This document shows, one piece after another, positions 61,091 through 64,000 of a DNA stretch of 64,000 bases; position 1 is the stretch's first letter, and every line of letters begins with the position of its first letter. The position numbers and the translations under genes were made by a program. This DNA comes from an uncultured Prevotellaceae bacterium (GTDB lineage Bacteria; Bacteroidota; Bacteroidia; Bacteroidales; Bacteroidaceae). A model generated the notes under the pieces. It had not been told where the DNA came from. It was given only the letters and a program-made list of their open reading frames with translations, and ran no database searches. The DNA is taken from contig CACYYG010000001.1 in assembly GCA_902778535.1 (NCBI GenBank), positions 62,001 to 126,000 on the forward strand, in the 5' to 3' direction.

Positions 61091-62047
61091 TTAGTTTAAT
61101 GGGTTCCAGTCTATTCCAAGCTGAGACAGCGTTCCTGCATTATAGGCAGCGGTCAGAGCACCCCTGCAGTGGCTCGAAGGGTTCTTCTTCACCATCTCCA
61201 CCAGCGTGAGGAGGCGCTGCTTCTGCTCTTCCGTCTTCTGCTCTTCCGTCTTCGGTGCCTCAGCCTCTGCCATCTCAAAGGTGCCCACGCCCTTGTTCTC
61301 CTTCTGCTTCTTTGCCAGGATGGCACGCTCCAGATACTGCTGGAAGTTCCTCGGCTCGAAGATGAACTGGAAGCTGGCCTTGAAGCCCGTCTTGTTCTGG
61401 CCAAGAGAGAACGGCTCCGACAGCACCTGCTCAAACACGCGGTCAATGCTCTGCAGGCCGAACTTGCTGATGCAGGCCTCCACCATCCGCCGCGTCGGCT
61501 CATGAAGCCTGATGAGCGGCGGCAGCTTGCCGTCGAAGGTCTTATTATAGCGCTTTTTTATTTCTAAGACCACATCGCGCGTCTCTCTCTCATTCTTATA
61601 AGGACTATTAGGACTTATAAGATTATCTTTATATCTTTCTTCTATAGTAGATATGTGTGTTGTCTCATCAGTTATCTCATTACTTATCTCACTACTTGTC
61701 TCATTACTTATCTCATCGGTTGTTGGGAATAAGCTTTCAGGCATCACGCAACTGTCATAGTCGCAAACGGTTACGACTGTGAAACGGCTGTTCGCTTTAA
61801 CGACTATCTCGCCGTAAGAAATAAGCTTTTTAAGCGTTCTGTCTAATGTCATATACTTCATGCCTGTGGCCTCCATCATCTCGCTGCGTGTCACTGCACA
61901 AGAGCCTCGGCGTATGATGATGCCCTCGTAGGTGCCGTCAGCCACGTAGGCCCTCTCCTTCAGGTAGTGATAGAGATGCACCATCAAGGAGTCCTTATAC
62001 CACGGACGCTCCGACAGGTTCCTCAGCTGTTTGTACCATCCGCTCAT
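61091..62047 (-). CDS. Replication-type winged-helix phage protein
   Basis: 318 residues. The N-terminal half is a winged-helix region (WYKQLRNLSERPWYKDSLMV; GSCAVTRSEMMEATGMKYMTLDRTLKKLISYGEI), as in phage replication initiators. A repetitive linker follows (DEISNETSSEISNEITDETT). The C-terminal half resembles DnaD-like or primosome proteins. A role in starting phage DNA replication is likely but inferred. Confidence 0.65.
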   Translation of the reverse strand: MSGWYKQLRNLSERPWYKDSLMVHLYHYLKERAYVADGTYEGIIIRRGSCAVTRSEMMEATGMKYMTLDRTLKKLISYGEIVVKANSRFTVVTVCDYDSCVMPESLFPTTDEISNETSSEISNEITDETTHISTIEERYKDNLISPNSPYKNERETRDVVLEIKKRYNKTFDGKLPPLIRLHEPTRRMVEACISKFGLQSIDRVFEQVLSEPFSLGQNKTGFKASFQFIFEPRNFQQYLERAILAKKQKENKGVGTFEMAEAEAPKTEEQKTEEQKQRLLTLVEMVKKNPSSHCRGALTAAYNAGTLSQLGIDWNPLN

Positions 62048-62205
62048 ACTCCAGTGCCTGCGTTATCAATGCACGGCGCAGCCGGTGCATGTTCAACATA
62101 GCGGTTCAGATACTGGCACCAGCGCCCGTTAATGGCGTTGTATGCGGTCGCACATGTCCGGCAGCGCTCAGGGGCATGGCTGTTGTGATGTATATAGGTA
62201 CTCAT
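62044..62205 (-). CDS. Small Cys/His phage protein (53 residues)
   Basis: From the ATG at 62205 (MSTYIHHNSHAPERCRTCAT); Cys and His spacing suggests a zinc site. The stop overlaps the next start (ATGA). Function unknown. Confidence 0.55.
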   Translation of the reverse strand: MSTYIHHNSHAPERCRTCATAYNAINGRWCQYLNRYVEHAPAAPCIDNAGTGV

Positions 62206-62324
62206 GATCTGTTGTGTTTGTTTGTTGTAAGGTTCTTGAAAATGGACGCGGCGTGTCTCACGACAGGCGTTGTCCTCAATTGGTAAAAAGATTGGGAAAA
62301 CTAAAAACCTTTGAAAATAGAAGC

Positions 62325-62435
62325 TCAACTTAATATCCATCCTACTAGCCCTATGTACAACACTAAGGCGATGGGATACACGATGCCGAACAGTACGAGG
62401 TCGGCAACGTCATGCTTTCTTTCGTTCTCTTTCAT
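62325..62435 (-). CDS. Small membrane protein (36 residues)
   Basis: ATG at 62435, stop at 62325; begins MKENERKHDVADLVLFGIVY, then a single membrane helix (LVLFGIVYPIALVLYIGLVG). The start overlaps the excisionase-like gene's stop region. Function unknown. Confidence 0.5.
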   Translation of the reverse strand: MKENERKHDVADLVLFGIVYPIALVLYIGLVGWILS

Positions 62436-62779
62436 AGCTGAATAGTTTTAAAGGGTTTAATCTGCTTGTATTTTCCTACACGACCCGAAGCCACCCAGTC
62501 GCGTATCTCTGCCTGGTCCCACAGCTTCTTGTCGGTGTCGGGGATAGCCATCGGCTCAGGAAGCTTGCCGCTGTTCATCCAGTTGTAGATCGTAGTGCGG
62601 CCTACCTTGAAAAGCTTCATCAGGTCATCAATGTCGAAGTATCTGGGCTGGTGCTGCTCCTCAACAACCTTGCGCGTCCATGCGTTGGTGTCGTCGATGA
62701 GCCGCCGCAGGTCGGCTCCAGTCATCATGATGATGGTGTTCTCTGCACCATCCGAGTGTATCAGCGTTTGCAAGTTCAT
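62432..62779 (-). CDS. Excisionase-like helix-turn-helix protein
   Basis: 115 residues. YFDIDDLMKLFKVGRTTIYNWMNSGKLPEP is a MerR/excisionase-type winged helix; AEIRDWV closes it. A preceding 45-residue region is helical. It may be the recombination directionality factor for Int, or a regulator. Confidence 0.75.
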   Translation of the reverse strand: MNLQTLIHSDGAENTIIMMTGADLRRLIDDTNAWTRKVVEEQHQPRYFDIDDLMKLFKVGRTTIYNWMNSGKLPEPMAIPDTDKKLWDQAEIRDWVASGRVGKYKQIKPFKTIQL

Positions 62780-62791
62780 GGTTTGTTGGTA

Positions 62792-63094
62792 TTAGTTGAA
62801 TAAGTCGTGCTGTTCGTCTAGCGGCAGGATGCCGAGGCGCTGCAGGCGGTCATGGATAAGCTGGCAGCCCTTCTCGGTCCAGGCACCACGCTTCTTCGAG
62901 GCCTTCGCTCCGTTGGGCAGGAAGAACCACTGCGTGACAGCCGTCGTGTAGCCCTGACCGCGGAAGCTCTCCGCAAGCACGTAACCCTTGACGGTGTCCA
63001 CAAGGATGCCGCATCTCGCCATGAGCTTGTTGAAGGCGATGCTGCTCTTCAGGCCGTACAGATCGGCCATCTGTGTTGAGGTCATTGTTTCCAT
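62792..63094 (-). CDS. Phage antirepressor-like C-terminal domain protein
   Basis: 100 residues from the ATG at 63094. MTSTQMADLYGLKSSIAFNKLMARCGIL and GYVLAESFRGQGYTT...WTEKGCQLIHDRLQRLGI are the layout of phage antirepressor (KilAC-like) domains. It may oppose the repressor. Confidence 0.7.
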   Translation of the reverse strand: METMTSTQMADLYGLKSSIAFNKLMARCGILVDTVKGYVLAESFRGQGYTTAVTQWFFLPNGAKASKKRGAWTEKGCQLIHDRLQRLGILPLDEQHDLFN

Positions 63095-63113
63095 AGTTGC
63101 ATTGTTTGTTGTT

Positions 63114-63305
63114 CTACCAAATAACTTTCGTCGCCTTAACCCCTCCGTATATGGATAGGGCAAGGCGACGAACCTGTTGTGCGGTATCTGAGTTGGTGGT
63201 GTTGGCAAGTGCATTATAAACAGTTGCACGGCTGATGTGCAGCTCATTGCATATCGCCTGAACTGAATCCTTCTTAATCTTTATTATCTCTCTCCTTGTT
63301 GCCAT
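63114..63305 (-). CDS. Small helix-turn-helix protein
   Basis: 63 residues. SVQAICNELHISRATVYNALANTTNSDTA is a Lrp/LacI-style DNA-binding helix pair; probably a Cro-like early regulator. First gene of the minus-strand block, divergent from the repressor. Confidence 0.7.
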   Translation of the reverse strand: MATRREIIKIKKDSVQAICNELHISRATVYNALANTTNSDTAQQVRRLALSIYGGVKATKVIW

Positions 63306-63353
63306 GTTTTATATTTTTTGGTTATTTCGCTTGCGCCATTTAATTTTTCTACG

Positions 63354-63404
63354 TATCTTTGCAGTCTGATATTGAATTTGGAAAAATCCAAGACTGCAAA
63401 ATGA
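63354..63404. promoter_or_regulatory. Divergent phage control region with 10-bp inverted repeat
   Basis: TATCTTTG (63354-63361) is a plus-strand -7 box for the repressor. TTTGCAGTCT (63358-63367) and AGACTGCAAA (63391-63400) are perfect inverted copies, and on the minus strand the second copy carries a similar -7-like sequence (TCATTTTG, 63397-63404). The repressor or the HTH protein probably binds here to set the lysis-lysogeny switch. Confidence 0.6.
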
Positions 63405-63493
63405 ATTATTTACGATGCAAATATAATGCTTTTTGAATTACCAACAATACTTTTATGGTTATTTTTAATAACATTTAACAAATTACTTGAACT

Positions 63494-64000
63494 ATGAATA
63501 AGACCGAAAGACTTAACAAAGCTTTTGAATTCCTTAGATATGAGGGTATTGTAAAGACACATCAAGATGTAGCGACAATAATGGGAGCAACAAGGCAAAA
63601 TGTGTCAAGCGCTCTAAATGGCAATGCAAAAGTTATTACAGACAGCTTTTTGACTCGCTTCGCAAATGCTTTTAGGCAGATATCACTACCCTGGCTACTT
63701 TATGAAGAAGGGGCGATGCTTAATGTGGCCACACCAGAGTTTAATTCAGAAAACACACCGCAAGTATTAGGGAATGCAGAGAATGTGACGGAGCAGCCGG
63801 CCCGCAGGTCATATGATGAGCGCGTTGGCGTTCCATATTTCAACATATCCTTTGAGATGGGATTTGATTTAATGCTGAACGACCAGACTGTCAATCCTGA
63901 ATACATGATAGACTGTCAGCCCTACAACAAGTGCGATGTCTGGTGCAATGCCAGGGGTGACTCCATGCTACCGACAATCTCTAGTGGTGATGTTATTGCC
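63494..64000 (+). CDS. CI/LexA-type phage repressor with S24 peptidase domain (cut by window edge)
   Basis: The first 169 codons are visible. An N-terminal helix-turn-helix (THQDVATIMGATRQNVSSALNG) is followed by a linker and an S24 peptidase domain whose nucleophile Ser157 lies in NARGDSMLPTISSGDVIA. Such repressors cut themselves upon DNA damage and release the prophage. The gene is divergent from the early genes and has lower GC content than its neighbours. Confidence 0.88.
   Translation, partial: MNKTERLNKAFEFLRYEGIVKTHQDVATIMGATRQNVSSALNGNAKVITDSFLTRFANAFRQISLPWLLYEEGAMLNVATPEFNSENTPQVLGNAENVTEQPARRSYDERVGVPYFNISFEMGFDLMLNDQTVNPEYMIDCQPYNKCDVWCNARGDSMLPTISSGDVIA

Overview
The window is a piece of a Bacteroidota chromosome, most likely a Prevotella-like gut or rumen xylan degrader. 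The evidence is the repeated Bacteroidota promoter pattern (TTTG, 18-22 bases, TAnnTTTG) before many genes, the gene families present (TamB-like giant protein, carboxynorspermidine decarboxylase, VorDBAC, RelA-type RSH protein, GH115, GH3 and CE1 enzymes), and lipoprotein signal peptides typical of the phylum. The genus is inferred, not proven.

Host part, 1 to about 40.74 kb. From the left: the N-terminal part of a glutamine-dependent NAD synthetase; an Smr-domain protein, a lipoprotein and nspC (minus strand); tamB-like, a rhamnogalacturonan acetylesterase-like gene and a PIF1-type helicase (plus strand); an Lrp/AsnC regulator; the xylose operon xylB-xylA (minus) closed by a clear terminator; a methionine-linked cluster (a 37-residue small ORF, metA, a U32 peptidase-family gene and a zinc-ribbon lipoprotein, minus); relA and a TrmH-type RNA methyltransferase (plus); the vorDBAC ketoacid oxidoreductase operon with an aminotransferase and a LolC/E-like permease; metY; a LuxR-type regulator; an SDR oxidoreductase; and a xylan side-chain cluster on the minus strand (GH3, type-B carboxylesterase, CE1 esterase, Ntn amidohydrolase, then GH115 alpha-glucuronidase). 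GH115, the esterases and GH3 would release xylose and its decorations, which XylA and XylB feed into the pentose phosphate pathway. MetA carries Glu111, the acetyl-CoA signature, which fits the O-acetylhomoserine sulfhydrylase MetY encoded 9 kb away.

Prophage part, about 40.74 kb to the right edge. A fragment that looks like the 3' end of a tRNA gene (candidate attL) is followed by a tyrosine integrase. All genes from 63.3 kb back to 42.4 kb then run on the minus strand: regulators and excisionase-like proteins, a replication-type protein, a VRR-NUC nuclease, a ParB-like protein, a cytosine-5 methyltransferase with an internally repeated recognition region, an HNH endonuclease, many small proteins, an acyl carrier protein, and at the end two large tail or fibre candidates. 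A LexA/CI-type repressor diverges at 63.5 kb and runs off the window. No capsid, portal or terminase gene is visible, so the element must continue to the right or be unusual.

The most striking non-gene signal is a set of degenerate heptanucleotide repeats (CTCACCN type) lying in frame inside nspC, tamB, relA, the TrmH-type methyltransferase and GH115, and also just before metA. Two other palindromic elements also sit in frame inside genes: 150 bp in the U32 gene and 32 bp in the TrmH-type gene. Two further dispersed hairpin families lie between genes.
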